From Pseudopontixanthobacter vadosimaris (GTDB lineage Bacteria > Pseudomonadota > Alphaproteobacteria > Sphingomonadales > Sphingomonadaceae), in assembly GCF_012979275.1 (NCBI RefSeq), contig NZ_JABASZ010000014.1:124001-188000 (forward strand): a DNA stretch of 64,000 nt, in the 5' to 3' direction. Every line of letters starts with the position of its first letter. Position 1 is the first letter of the stretch. The translations under genes and the position numbers were made by a program. This document shows positions 46,668 to 56,422 of this stretch, one piece after another. Below the pieces are notes generated by a model. The model saw nothing but the letters and a program-made list of their open reading frames with translations. It did not search any database and had not been told where the DNA came from.

Positions 46668-49600
46668 ATGCCCGATTTCACCCGCATCCTGAAATCCGAT
46701 GTCGCCCTGACACTCGCATCCGTCGCGCGCGGCGCGCAGCCGCTGGTCATGGCGGATATCGCCCGCGCCGCCGCAGGCCGAGGGAAGGGCGGCAGGGCCG
46801 TATTTATCGCTCCCGACGATAGCGCCATGCGCAGCGTGGCCGATGCTGCGGGCTATTTCGCGCCCGAGCTTGAAATCATCACCTTTCCGGCATGGGACTG
46901 CCTGCCTTACGACCGTGCCTCCCCTGCCCTGTCCATCAGCGCGCAGCGCCTGTCCGCCCTGCACCGCCTGCAGGCGGGCCACGGCACGCCGCAACTGCTG
47001 GTCACCACCGTCAACGCCGTGCTGCAACGGGTGCTGACACCGTTCCGCATTCGCGAATCCATCCGGGAATTCCGCGTCGGGACCGAGATCGGCCACGCTT
47101 CGCTCAGCGCGCTTCTGCAAAGGCAGGGTTATGGCCGCACCGATACCGTCGTGGATGCGGGCGAATTCGCCGTGCGCGGTTCCATCTTCGATATCTTCCC
47201 CTCCGGCCTCGACCAGGGATTGCGCCTCGATTTCTTCGGCGATGAACTGGAATCGCTGCGGCTGTTCGATCCCTCCACCCAGATGAGCACGGGCACTCTG
47301 GAGTCGCATCTGCTTCTGCCCGCCAGCGAGGCGCTGATAGACGCTGACTCGATCAAGCGGTTCCGCACCCGCTACCGGGAAACCTTTGGAGCAGGCGCAA
47401 CGGAAGACCCGCTGTATCAATCCGTCAGCGACGGGCGGCGCCTTGCCGGAATGGAACATTGGCTACCGCTGTTCGAAGAAAAGCTTGCAACCCTGTTCGA
47501 TCACTTGAGCGAAGACGATGCCGTCGTCATCGACGCCGCCGCTATTCCCGCCGCCGCCGAACGCCTTTCGGACATTGCGGATTATCACCAGGCACGCCGC
47601 GACGTGACCGGCCCGGCATCGGGCAATTACCGGCCATTGCCGCAGCACGCGCTGTATCTGGCGGAGGACGAGTTCGACCGCGCCCTCGCCGCATGGCCGA
47701 TCCACCGCGCCGGGATCTTTGCCGAACCGGAAAGCGAGCGGGTGATCGACTTCAGCTTCGCCTCGGCTCGCGATTTTGCGCCCGAACGCGCGCGCGGCGA
47801 CAATGTGTACGAGGCAGCTACCCGCCATTTCAGAGCCAGCGCGCAGAAGGGCCATAAGCGGCTTCTCGCCGCCTATTCCACCGGATCGCGGGCGCGCATC
47901 GCCTCGATCCTCGGCGAGGCCGGAACGACGCTGGCGCTGGCGGAAAGCTGGCAGGAAGCGCTGGGACTGTCGGCGAAGGGCCAGGTCGCGGCCATGGTGC
48001 TGCCGCTGGAAACCGGCTTCACCAACGATGAACTCGAACTGCTGACCGAGCAGGACATCCTCGGTGACCGGTTGGTCCGCCGCCGCAAGAAGCGCAAGAG
48101 CAGCGATGCCTTTCTGGCCGAACTCTCGGCGCTCGGGCGCGGCGATCTGGTGGTGCATAGCGATCACGGCATCGGCAAATATCTGGGCCTTGAACCGATT
48201 ACCGTCGGCAAGAGCCAGCACGATTGCGCCATCCTGGAATATCACGGCGGCGACAAGCTCTACATCCCGGTCGAGAACATCGATGTCCTGTCACGCTATG
48301 GCAGCGGTGAGGACGACGTTCCTCTCGACCGTCTGGGCGGCGAAGCCTGGCAGAAACGCCGCAGCAGACTGAAGGAGCGCATTCAGGCAATCGCTGGCGA
48401 ATTGATGAAGGTCGCCGTCGAACGCGCGCTGAAACAGGCCGAGCCAGTCACGCGCGATCCTGCTTCCTACAACCAGTTCGTCGACAAGTTTCCGTGGGAG
48501 GAAACCGACGATCAGGAAAACGCCATTGCCGACGTGTTGCGCGATCTGGAAAGCGGGCATCCGATGGATCGGCTCGTCTGCGGCGATGTCGGCTTCGGCA
48601 AGACCGAGGTCGCCCTGCGCGCGGCCTTCGTAGCCGCCATGAACGGCCAGCAGGTGGCCGTCGTCGCGCCGACCACCCTGCTCGCCCGCCAGCATTACAC
48701 CAATTTCAGCGAACGCTTTTCCGGCTTTCCCCTGAAGGTGGGGCGCCTGTCGCGCCTCGTGCCTGCTGCTGAGATGAAAGACACGCGCGAACAATTGGCT
48801 GCAGGCACGATGGACATCGTCATAGGTACGCATGCGATCTTGTCGAAAAACACGAATTTCCGCGATCTCGGCCTTGTCATCGTCGACGAGGAACAGCGTT
48901 TCGGCGTCACGCACAAAGAACGACTGAAGCAGCTGCGCGCGAATGTTCACATGCTGACGCTGACGGCCACCCCCATTCCGCGCACGCTGCAGATGGCCAT
49001 GACGGGCCTGCGCGAATTAACCACGATCCAGACCCCGCCGGTCGATCGGCTGGCGGTGCGGACCTATGTGATGGAATGGGACGATGTTGTCATGCGCGAG
49101 GCGCTGCTGCGCGAACATCATCGCGGCGGACAAAGCTTCATCGTCGTACCGCGCATCTCCGACATGGAGGAGATCGAGGGATGGCTGCGCGACAATGTGC
49201 CGGAACTGAAGGCGGTGAGCGCGCATGGGCAGATGTCCCCGACCGAGGTCGAGGAGCGCATGGGCGCATTTTACGACGGCAGGTTCAACGTCCTGCTGTC
49301 GACGACGATCGTGGAAAGCGGGCTGGACATCCCCAGCGCTAATACCATCATCATCCACCGCGCCGACCGCTTCGGTCTGGCACAGCTCTACCAGCTTCGC
49401 GGCCGGGTCGGACGATCCAAACTGCGCGCCTATGCCTATCTGACCACGGGACGCGACATGGCCCTGTCTGAGGTTGCTGAAAAGCGGCTCAAGGTTCTTG
49501 GCGATCTCGACAGTCTGGGCGCAGGTTTCCAGCTTGCCAGCCACGATCTCGACATTCGCGGTGCGGGCAATCTGCTGGGCGACGAGCAGTCGGGCCATAT

Positions 49601-50165
49601 CCGCGAAGTCGGCTTCGAATTGTATCAATCGATGCTGGAAGACGCGATCCTGGCGGTAAAGGCCGGCGAGATGGGGCTGGAGCGGGAGGATCGTGGACTG
49701 TCACCGCAGATCACCGTCGATGCGCCAATCATGATCCCTGAAGAATACGTGCCCGACCTTGCCGTGCGGATGGCGCTGTACCGGCGGTTGAACGATGCCA
49801 GCGACAAGGCGGAGATCGAGGCCTTGGCCGCCGAGATGATCGACCGTTTCGGGCAATTGCCCGCAGCAACCGCCAATCTGGTGCGTCTGATCGAGATCAA
49901 GCATCAGGCGATCATGGCCCATATCGCCAAGATCGATGTCGGCGCGCGCGGTACGCTGGTCACTTTCCACAAGGACCATTTCCCCGACCCGCAGGGCCTG
50001 CTCGCTTATGTGGACAGATTGCAGGGAACCGCGAAACTGCGGCCCGACATGAAGCTGGTGGTGAACCGCGCCTGGGGCGATCCGCAAAGCCGCCTCAACG
50101 GCCTGTTCCAGCTTACCAAGGGGCTGTCGAACATCGCGAGGAAAGCAAGGAAATCTGCCGCCTAG
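46668..50165 (+). CDS. mfd: Transcription-repair coupling factor
   Basis: 1165 residues from the ATG at 46668. The UvrB-like N-terminal module (FPAWDCLPYDRASPALSISA near 90) is followed by the RNA polymerase-interacting domain (RGDLVVHSDHGIGKYLGLEP near 490) and the RecG-like translocase: GDVGFGKTEVALRAAFVA (Walker A), VDEEQRFGVTHKE (DEEQ), TATPIPRTLQMAMTG and QLRGRVGRS. The C-terminal D7 domain ends the protein. It removes RNA polymerase stalled at lesions and recruits UvrA. It has no frame break over 3.5 kb. Confidence 0.97.
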   Translation: MPDFTRILKSDVALTLASVARGAQPLVMADIARAAAGRGKGGRAVFIAPDDSAMRSVADAAGYFAPELEIITFPAWDCLPYDRASPALSISAQRLSALHRLQAGHGTPQLLVTTVNAVLQRVLTPFRIRESIREFRVGTEIGHASLSALLQRQGYGRTDTVVDAGEFAVRGSIFDIFPSGLDQGLRLDFFGDELESLRLFDPSTQMSTGTLESHLLLPASEALIDADSIKRFRTRYRETFGAGATEDPLYQSVSDGRRLAGMEHWLPLFEEKLATLFDHLSEDDAVVIDAAAIPAAAERLSDIADYHQARRDVTGPASGNYRPLPQHALYLAEDEFDRALAAWPIHRAGIFAEPESERVIDFSFASARDFAPERARGDNVYEAATRHFRASAQKGHKRLLAAYSTGSRARIASILGEAGTTLALAESWQEALGLSAKGQVAAMVLPLETGFTNDELELLTEQDILGDRLVRRRKKRKSSDAFLAELSALGRGDLVVHSDHGIGKYLGLEPITVGKSQHDCAILEYHGGDKLYIPVENIDVLSRYGSGEDDVPLDRLGGEAWQKRRSRLKERIQAIAGELMKVAVERALKQAEPVTRDPASYNQFVDKFPWEETDDQENAIADVLRDLESGHPMDRLVCGDVGFGKTEVALRAAFVAAMNGQQVAVVAPTTLLARQHYTNFSERFSGFPLKVGRLSRLVPAAEMKDTREQLAAGTMDIVIGTHAILSKNTNFRDLGLVIVDEEQRFGVTHKERLKQLRANVHMLTLTATPIPRTLQMAMTGLRELTTIQTPPVDRLAVRTYVMEWDDVVMREALLREHHRGGQSFIVVPRISDMEEIEGWLRDNVPELKAVSAHGQMSPTEVEERMGAFYDGRFNVLLSTTIVESGLDIPSANTIIIHRADRFGLAQLYQLRGRVGRSKLRAYAYLTTGRDMALSEVAEKRLKVLGDLDSLGAGFQLASHDLDIRGAGNLLGDEQSGHIREVGFELYQSMLEDAILAVKAGEMGLEREDRGLSPQITVDAPIMIPEEYVPDLAVRMALYRRLNDASDKAEIEALAAEMIDRFGQLPAATANLVRLIEIKHQAIMAHIAKIDVGARGTLVTFHKDHFPDPQGLLAYVDRLQGTAKLRPDMKLVVNRAWGDPQSRLNGLFQLTKGLSNIARKARKSAA

Positions 50166-51511
50166 CCGGCGAGGCGATTGGCCGCAAACACCTGAAATGC
50201 ATCACTGGCGAGCGGTTTGCCACCGATGAAACCCTGATAGATCGCTGCACCTTCTTCGCGGGCGATCCTGATCTGGTCGGACCGCTCGACGCCCTCCACG
50301 ATTATGGAGAGGTCCAGCGCTTTCGCCATCGTCACCATGCCGCGAAAGATCGCAAGATCACGCGCATCGTGACCGAGCCCCTCGACCATGGTCCGGTCCA
50401 GCTTGAGATAGTCCAGCGGCAGCAGTTTCAGATAGCGGAAATTGCAGAAACCCGCCCCGAAATCGTCGAGCGCCACGCGCATTCCATGGGCCCGTAAAGC
50501 GCTGAAGGAAATGGCCGCGCGTTCCAGATCCGCCAGCAGGACATGTTCCGTTATTTCCAGCGTCAGCAGATGCGGGTCGAAGCCGGTTTCGCCAATGATG
50601 TCCTGAAGGTTCGAAGCGAAGGTGCCGGCCGACAGATCGGCCGGCGTGACATTGAGCGAAAGCCGCAGGCGATCCGGCCAGTTCGCCGCATCCGCAATCG
50701 CGGCGCGGGCAATGTGCTGCGACAATTGTGCAACGTGATCGGCCCGTTCCGCAATGGTGAACAATGCATTCGCCCCGAGATTACCAAGAGTTGGATGGTT
50801 CCACCGTGCGAGAGCTTCCGCCCCGATCAGGCGATCGTCGCCGAGCGCGAATTGCGGCTGATACACGATCTTGATCTCGTCGCGGTCCAGCGCACTCAGC
50901 AAATCCGCTTCCAGCGACGCGCTGCTGCGGCCGGGCGGTGACAGTTCGCCATCGACCCAGAGAACCCGGCTGCCATGCCTGTCCTGCGCCCGCGCAAGAG
51001 TGTCCGCCAGCCGGTCCAGGATGATGTCGGGGGTTTCAAGCGAAGCGGGCTGCATGACCGCGATCCTCGGCCACAGACGCAGCGTGTCGGCATTCGCATC
51101 GTCGCTGATGGGGTGGGAAACGATGTCGGCCAGAGCCTCGGCGAGCCACTGCCACCTTTCACGCGAACAGTTTTCACGAACGGCCAGCAGAAAATTGCCA
51201 CCCGAAAGGCGCGCCGCCAGCCAGGGTTCGCTTTCGAACTCGTCTTCGGCAAAGACGAGGATGCGGCGGGCGACCTCCAGCAATGCCCGGTCACCCACAC
51301 TGGCGCCATAAGCGAGATTGACCGTGTCGATCCGGCCAAGCCCCAGCAGCATCACGCGGCAGCAGGATCTGGAGCAATCGGCATCTGCTTCGTTCTCGCG
51401 CGACACCTGCCATTGTGCCAGCGTCGACCGGACGCGTTCCGCATTGGCAAGCCCGGTCAGGGCATCGCGCATGTCGTCTGCTTCCAAAAGAGACAATAAG
51501 GCCATGGCCAT
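50162..51511 (-). CDS. EAL-domain protein (probable cyclic-di-GMP phosphodiesterase) with degenerate GGDEF domain
   Basis: 449 residues from the ATG at 51511 (a GTG at 51571 would add 20; neither has a clear ribosome binding site). The N-terminal half is GGDEF-like (MRDALTGLANAERVRSTLAQ) but the active-site loop is LSGGNFLLAV, so cyclase activity is unlikely. The C-terminal EAL domain keeps catalytic residues: IGAEALARWNHP, LSLNVTPADLS, LEITEH, VALDDFGAGFCNF, YLKLDRT and IVEGVE. It should therefore hydrolyse cyclic-di-GMP. Its last codons overlap the end of mfd by four bases, convergently. It is divergent from the NAD kinase gene. Confidence 0.9.
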   Translation of the reverse strand: MAMALLSLLEADDMRDALTGLANAERVRSTLAQWQVSRENEADADCSRSCCRVMLLGLGRIDTVNLAYGASVGDRALLEVARRILVFAEDEFESEPWLAARLSGGNFLLAVRENCSRERWQWLAEALADIVSHPISDDANADTLRLWPRIAVMQPASLETPDIILDRLADTLARAQDRHGSRVLWVDGELSPPGRSSASLEADLLSALDRDEIKIVYQPQFALGDDRLIGAEALARWNHPTLGNLGANALFTIAERADHVAQLSQHIARAAIADAANWPDRLRLSLNVTPADLSAGTFASNLQDIIGETGFDPHLLTLEITEHVLLADLERAAISFSALRAHGMRVALDDFGAGFCNFRYLKLLPLDYLKLDRTMVEGLGHDARDLAIFRGMVTMAKALDLSIIVEGVERSDQIRIAREEGAAIYQGFIGGKPLASDAFQVFAANRLAG

Positions 51512-51564
51512 CCTGTAACAGGGGACTGCCTGCGCGTCCTGCCTTTGATCGCATGCGTTGCCAA

Positions 51565-52422
51565 ATGGCACAGGCCTCCATAGGGCAGCGTCAGGGCAGG
51601 CGGCCTGCTGCCGAAGACCGGGGGATTGCAGCTTTGACTCACGGCCATCATTTTCAGAAGATCGCGCTGATCGCCTCCGACACAGAACGCGCCCAATCCG
51701 CCGCGCGCGAATTGGCGGAGTTGCACGATTGGGTACCGCAGGACGAAGCCGAGGCCGTGGTGGTGCTCGGCGGTGACGGGTTCATGCTGCACACGCTGCA
51801 CCGGATGCTGGATGCGCGCAAGGTTCTACCCGCATATGGCATGAACCTGGGCACCGTGGGGTTCATGATGAACCGCTATCGCAGCGGTGCGAAGCTGCTG
51901 TCCCGCATCAACAAGGCACGCGTGATCGGTATCGCCCCCCTGGCGATGGAGGCTACCCTGAAGTCCGGAAAGACGGAACGGCTTCGTGCCATCAACGAGG
52001 TCAGCCTGCTGCGGGAAACCCGTCAAACGGCAAAGATCGAGGTGACCGTAGACGACAAGGTCCGCATCAAGGAACTGGTTTGCGACGGGGTGCTGCTGGC
52101 CACGCCTGCCGGTTCCACGGCCTATAATCTTTCGGCCGGCGGCCCTATCCTGCCGCTCGATTCACAATTGCTGGCGCTGACGCCCATCAGTCCCTTCCGG
52201 CCCAGGCGCTGGAACGGTGCTGTCCTGCCCGACCGCGCAAGGGTGAAGTTCCGCGTGCTCGAAGCCGACAAGAGGCCCGTTTCCGCCGTTGCCGACCAGA
52301 AGGAACTGCGCGACATCGTGGAAGTGAGCATGGACGTGGCACGTGACCGGCAACTGACCCTGCTGTTCGATCCGGGTCATTCGCTGGACGAGCGGATCGT
52401 GGCGGAACAGTTCGTTTTCTGA
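51565..52422 (+). CDS. nadK: NAD kinase
   Basis: 285 residues from the ATG at 51565; a TTG at 51634 would give 262 residues, closer to relatives, so the start is open. Motifs: VVVLGGDGFMLHTLHRML (GGDG, ATP/NAD site), GMNLGTVGFMMN near 105, and DGVLLATPAGSTAYNLSAGGPI (NAD-binding) near 195. It phosphorylates NAD to NADP. It is a single gene ahead of tRNA-Asn. Confidence 0.93.
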   Translation: MAQASIGQRQGRRPAAEDRGIAALTHGHHFQKIALIASDTERAQSAARELAELHDWVPQDEAEAVVVLGGDGFMLHTLHRMLDARKVLPAYGMNLGTVGFMMNRYRSGAKLLSRINKARVIGIAPLAMEATLKSGKTERLRAINEVSLLRETRQTAKIEVTVDDKVRIKELVCDGVLLATPAGSTAYNLSAGGPILPLDSQLLALTPISPFRPRRWNGAVLPDRARVKFRVLEADKRPVSAVADQKELRDIVEVSMDVARDRQLTLLFDPGHSLDERIVAEQFVF

Positions 52423-52505
52423 ATGACTGGCCCATTTTCGCGATCAATGGGCTTGCCAAAGCAATCTGCGCTGCATATAGGCTCGGCTCGCCCCGAAAGG
52501 GCTGC

Positions 52506-52580
52506 TCCCCGATAGCTCAGCGGTAGAGTAGGTGACTGTTAATCACTTGGTCGTTGGTTCGAATCCAACTCGGGGAGCCA
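52506..52580 (+). tRNA. tRNA-Asn (GTT)
   Basis: 75 bases with encoded CCA. Acceptor stem TCCCCGA/TCGGGGA, D arm TAGCTCAGCGGTAGAGTA, anticodon loop CTGTTAA with anticodon GTT, T arm GTTGG-TTCGAAT-CCAAC. An intrinsic terminator lies 28 bases downstream. Confidence 0.98.
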
Positions 52581-52608
52581 CTTACAGCATGGCTCAAGCT
52601 GAATGACG

Positions 52609-52632
52609 AACCGCCTTTTCGGGCGGTTTTTT
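52609..52632 (+). terminator. Intrinsic terminator downstream of tRNA-Asn
   Basis: AACCGCC-TTTTCG-GGCGGTT forms a seven-base stem ending in a run of six T. On the minus strand the same hairpin, with its A-tract, lies about 85 bases after the secA stop and could also serve that gene. Confidence 0.88.
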
Positions 52633-52716
52633 CCTGTCCGGCTTCTGTTCGCCTTTGGCCAAAGAAGAAGACCCGGCCATCGCTGACCGGGCCTTCTACG
52701 ATCATCCAGCGCAAGA

Positions 52717-55461
52717 TCAGGCGGCGGCGCCGTGGCAGTGCTTGTATTTGTTGCCTGACCCGCACGGGCACGGCGCATTACGGCTGACGTCCTTGTCGGC
52801 ATAGGGATTTTCGCGACTGGCACCGCCCGGCCCGGCTGCCGCGCGGCTGCTGCCGGCGAGGGAGCCGAACAAGGCGCCGCGGGTTTCCGAACCGTCCCCG
52901 TCGTTCGAATTGTCGAGGCCCGTCAGCGGGTCGATATGCCCGGTCAGGAAGTCCGGCAGGTCGGGCAGGCTGGCCTGCGGGGGCGGCGCCATGCGGAACT
53001 GGTTGACGAGCAGGATCTTCGTCACGTCCTCGCGCAGGGTTTCCAGCATCCGTTCGAACAGGCCGAAGGCTTCCTGCTTATATTCATTGATCGGCTGCTT
53101 CTGCGCATAGGCACGCAGAAAGACGACCTGCCGCAATGCGTCCAGCGTGGCGAGGTGTTCCTTCCAGTGGTGATCCAGCCGTTCCAGCAGGATGCCTTTT
53201 TCCACCCGGCGCCAGATCGACGGATCGGCCTCGGCGATCTTGCGCTCCATGATCGCGTCCGTTTCGGCCTGCAGACGCTCCTCGATCAGTTCCGGCTCGA
53301 CCTGGTCCTCTTCCAGCCACTGATCGATCGGGGGCTCGATCCCGAGCACGTCTTTCACCCGTTCCTTCAGTCCGGCGGTATCCCACTGCTCCGGATACGA
53401 TCCCGGCGGGCAGGCTTCGCTGACGAGCGTGTTCACCGTGTCGTGCCGCATGTCGACGACGACATCGTCCACGGCTTCGCTGTCCATGATCTCGGACCGC
53501 TGTTCGTAGATGACCTTGCGCTGGTCGTTCATCACGTCATCATATTCTACGACCTGCTTGCGCACGTCGTAATTGCGCGCCTCGACCTTCTTCTGCGCCG
53601 TTTCGATGGCCTTGGAAAGCCACTTGGAGCCGATAGCCTCGCCATCTTCGAGGTTGGAGTTCATCATCCGGCTGAACAAGGTGTCCGGGCCGAAAATGCG
53701 CAGCAGATCGTCTTCGAGGCAGAGGTAGAAGCGTGAGAGACCGGGGTCGCCCTGACGTCCCGATCGCCCGCGCAACTGGTTGTCGATGCGGCGGCTTTCG
53801 TGGCGTTCGGTCGCCAGCACGAACAATCCGCCCGCCTCCTTGACCTGCTGCCGTTCGGCCGCGACTTCTTCCTCGATCCTCCGGACCGCAGCATCGCGCT
53901 CCGGCCCCTCGGGCATGTCGCGGAGTTCGTCCTCGATACGGAATTCGACATTGCCGCCAAGCTGGATGTCGGTGCCGCGGCCCGCCATGTTGGTCGCGAT
54001 GGTAACCGCGCCGAGGCGGCCCGCCTGCGCGACGATATGCGCTTCGCTTTCATGAAAACGCGCGTTCAGGACGGAATGCTTCACGCCTTCCTTGTCGAGG
54101 AACTGGCTGAGCAATTCGGACTTCTCGATGGAGACCGTGCCGACCAGCACCGGCTGTCCGATCTCGTTCTTTTCACGGATCGCCCTGGCGATGGCCTGGA
54201 ACTTGTCCATCGTGTTCTTGTAGAATTCGTCTTCCTCGTCGATGCGCTGAACGGGCACATTGGTCGGAATGTTGACGACATTCATCTTGTAGATGTCCCA
54301 GAACTCCGCCGCTTCCGTGGCGGCGGTGCCGGTCATGCCGGACAGTTTGGGGTACATGCGAAAATAGTTCTGGAAGGTGATCGAGGCCATGGTCTGGTTC
54401 TCGGGCTCGATCTTCACGCCCTCCTTCGCCTCCACCGCCTGATGCAGGCCGTTGGACCAGCGGCGCCCTTCCATCATGCGGCCGGTGAATTCATCGATGA
54501 TGACGATCTTGTTGTCCTTCACGATGTAATCCGTATCGCGCTTGAACATGATGTTCGCCTTCAGCGCCTGGTCCATGTGATGGACGACCTGCGTATTCTC
54601 GACGTCATAGAGGTTATCGGTCTGGAGCAGGCCGGATGCAGCGAGCAGCTCCTCGACCTTCTCGCTGCCTTCTTCGGTCCACGAGATGTTCTTCGTCTTC
54701 TCGTCGGCCTCGTAATAACTCTCGTCGATCTGCTTCACGATTGCATCGATGGCGATGTACAGATCCTGCTTGTCCTCGGTCGGACCGGAGATGATCAGGG
54801 GGGTACGGGCTTCGTCGATCAGGATGGAATCGACCTCGTCGACGATGGCGTAGTTGAAGGGGCGCTGCACCATCTGGCCGCGTTCCTGCTTCATGTTGTC
54901 GCGCAGATAATCGAAGCCGAACTCGTTGTTCGTGCCATAGGTGATGTCGGCGGCATAGGCTTCGCGCCGCTGGTGTTCGCCCAGATTGGGGATGATGACC
55001 CCGACGCTCAGCCCCATCCAGCGATAGATCTGCCCCATCCATTCGGCGTCGCGCGCGGCGAGATAATCATTGACGGTGACGACATGAACGCCCTTGCCCT
55101 CGATGGCGTTGAGATAGGTGGCGAGCGTCGCCACCAGCGTCTTGCCCTCGCCCGTCCGCATCTCGGCGATTTCTCCGCGATGGAGCACGATGCCGCCGAT
55201 CATCTGCACGTCGAAATGCCGCATGCCCAGCACCCTGCGCGATGCCTCGCGGACGGTGGCGAATGCTTCGGGCAGAATGTCGTCCAGGGTCGATCCGTTC
55301 GCCAGCAACTCGCGGAACTTGCCGGTCTGGGCCTGAAGATCGGCATCGGACAAGCCTTCCACCTGACCTTCCAGCGCGTTGATCTGGTCGACCACTTTGC
55401 GGATGGACTTGACGTAGCGGTCGTTAGACGAACCGAAAATGTTCTTCATAAAGGGAATCAT
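52717..55461 (-). CDS. secA: Preprotein translocase motor SecA
   Basis: 914 residues. Start at 55461 with GGAGG ten bases upstream. N-terminal NBD1 shows [20 protein letters not shown] (Walker A) and [20 protein letters not shown] (Walker B). The NBD2 part includes [14 protein letters not shown] and [13 protein letters not shown]. The preprotein cross-linking domain and C-terminal scaffold follow, ending in a zinc-binding SEC-C motif ([16 protein letters not shown]). It drives secretion through SecYEG. No frame break over 2.7 kb. Confidence 0.97.
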   Translation of the reverse strand: MIPFMKNIFGSSNDRYVKSIRKVVDQINALEGQVEGLSDADLQAQTGKFRELLANGSTLDDILPEAFATVREASRRVLGMRHFDVQMIGGIVLHRGEIAEMRTGEGKTLVATLATYLNAIEGKGVHVVTVNDYLAARDAEWMGQIYRWMGLSVGVIIPNLGEHQRREAYAADITYGTNNEFGFDYLRDNMKQERGQMVQRPFNYAIVDEVDSILIDEARTPLIISGPTEDKQDLYIAIDAIVKQIDESYYEADEKTKNISWTEEGSEKVEELLAASGLLQTDNLYDVENTQVVHHMDQALKANIMFKRDTDYIVKDNKIVIIDEFTGRMMEGRRWSNGLHQAVEAKEGVKIEPENQTMASITFQNYFRMYPKLSGMTGTAATEAAEFWDIYKMNVVNIPTNVPVQRIDEEDEFYKNTMDKFQAIARAIREKNEIGQPVLVGTVSIEKSELLSQFLDKEGVKHSVLNARFHESEAHIVAQAGRLGAVTIATNMAGRGTDIQLGGNVEFRIEDELRDMPEGPERDAAVRRIEEEVAAERQQVKEAGGLFVLATERHESRRIDNQLRGRSGRQGDPGLSRFYLCLEDDLLRIFGPDTLFSRMMNSNLEDGEAIGSKWLSKAIETAQKKVEARNYDVRKQVVEYDDVMNDQRKVIYEQRSEIMDSEAVDDVVVDMRHDTVNTLVSEACPPGSYPEQWDTAGLKERVKDVLGIEPPIDQWLEEDQVEPELIEERLQAETDAIMERKIAEADPSIWRRVEKGILLERLDHHWKEHLATLDALRQVVFLRAYAQKQPINEYKQEAFGLFERMLETLREDVTKILLVNQFRMAPPPQASLPDLPDFLTGHIDPLTGLDNSNDGDGSETRGALFGSLAGSSRAAAGPGGASRENPYADKDVSRNAPCPCGSGNKYKHCHGAAA

Positions 55462-55551
55462 GGGCGTGGTCCTCCGGGGACGGAATGCTGGTAACCGGCT
55501 GCATGCGCATCAGGGGCGCAGCGGCGAAAATGCGGGATCGAGCAGGCGCGA

Positions 55552-55821
55552 CTATTCGTGCGCGCGGTCGACCGGCAGCAGGACAGGCGCCGGTGCGCCA
55601 GGCAGAATCGCCAGCGGCCTCTCGGTGCTGCCGGACGAAGCGATTTCCGCCGAGGCGACCGTCAGCCGTTCCTGCAACAGGACCGCAATCTCAAGCCCCG
55701 GCTTCTGTTCGCCTGCCTCGACACGGCCCGCGAGCGCATCCGCAACGCCTGCACCTGCGGGCGCAGCCGTCGCGGCAAGGCCCGTCATCAGGGCAAGCAG
55801 GGTCAGAATGCGGCGGATCAT
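55552..55821 (-). CDS. Small exported hypothetical protein (89 aa)
   Basis: 89 residues from the ATG at 55821. A signal peptide is apparent (MIRRILTLLALMTGLAATAA then PAGAG). The short mature part (VADALAGRVEAGEQKPGLEI and LLPVDRAHE at the end) has no known motif. It lies 90 bases upstream of secA on the same strand. It may be real because of the signal peptide; no family recognised. Confidence 0.5.
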   Translation of the reverse strand: MIRRILTLLALMTGLAATAAPAGAGVADALAGRVEAGEQKPGLEIAVLLQERLTVASAEIASSGSTERPLAILPGAPAPVLLPVDRAHE

Positions 55822-55869
55822 GTAACCGGCAGATAGGCACTGCATCGCGGCCTGTCCATCCTGCCCGGC

Positions 55870-56334
55870 TCAGTCCTCCATCTGCCAGCGCACCGTTTGA
55901 TCGTAATACGCCTTCACGCTCTGCTGGCCTTCATCGAGTGCGGGATAGAACCTTGCGCGCGTAGAAATTGCATCGCAGGCGCGCCGGTCGAACATGACGT
56001 AACCGCTCGACCGCGTTACTTCGCAATCGAAGACCTCACCAAATGCATCGACCCCAATTTTCAGGCTCAACACCCCCTCGTTTTCATCATTCAACGCCTG
56101 CGCGGGATAATCTTCCGATACCAGCCATTCGTCCCGGTTCTTGGGGATGGGTCCTCTTGGATGTTCCTGCAGCCTGGCAATAGTGACACCAGCCCGCTTC
56201 ATACTTTCAAACAGGTCGGATTTCGCCAAATCGTCATTGCCGAACGAATAGCTGGATGCGTCCAGTACCATTGCGAAGGCAGCAAGCCCGATCAGCCCGA
56301 AACAGACGAACATCTTGTCCTGCGAAGTCATCAT
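55870..56334 (-). CDS. TonB C-terminal-domain protein
   Basis: 154 residues. One N-terminal membrane helix (about 8-25, MFVCFGLIGLAAFAMVL) and a C-terminal TonB-type domain (about 72-150: DYPAQALNDENEGVLSLKIG, FDCEVTRSSGYVMFDRRACD). The long Pro-rich linker of true TonB is missing, so it may be a short energy-transducer relative or a periplasmic adaptor. ExbB/ExbD genes are not adjacent. Confidence 0.75.
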   Translation of the reverse strand: MMTSQDKMFVCFGLIGLAAFAMVLDASSYSFGNDDLAKSDLFESMKRAGVTIARLQEHPRGPIPKNRDEWLVSEDYPAQALNDENEGVLSLKIGVDAFGEVFDCEVTRSSGYVMFDRRACDAISTRARFYPALDEGQQSVKAYYDQTVRWQMED

Positions 56335-56422
56335 TTTGCCCTAGATCGGTATTGGTCAAATGCAAGTGCGCGGGTGGATGCGCTTGCGGCACGTCCCATC
56401 CTCCCATAATCGCCGGAATGTC

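Noticed and set aside
53800-55494. Plus-strand frame of 564 residues opposite secA
   Set aside because: It is fully antisense to secA, a certain gene; composition reflects codon bias of the other strand.
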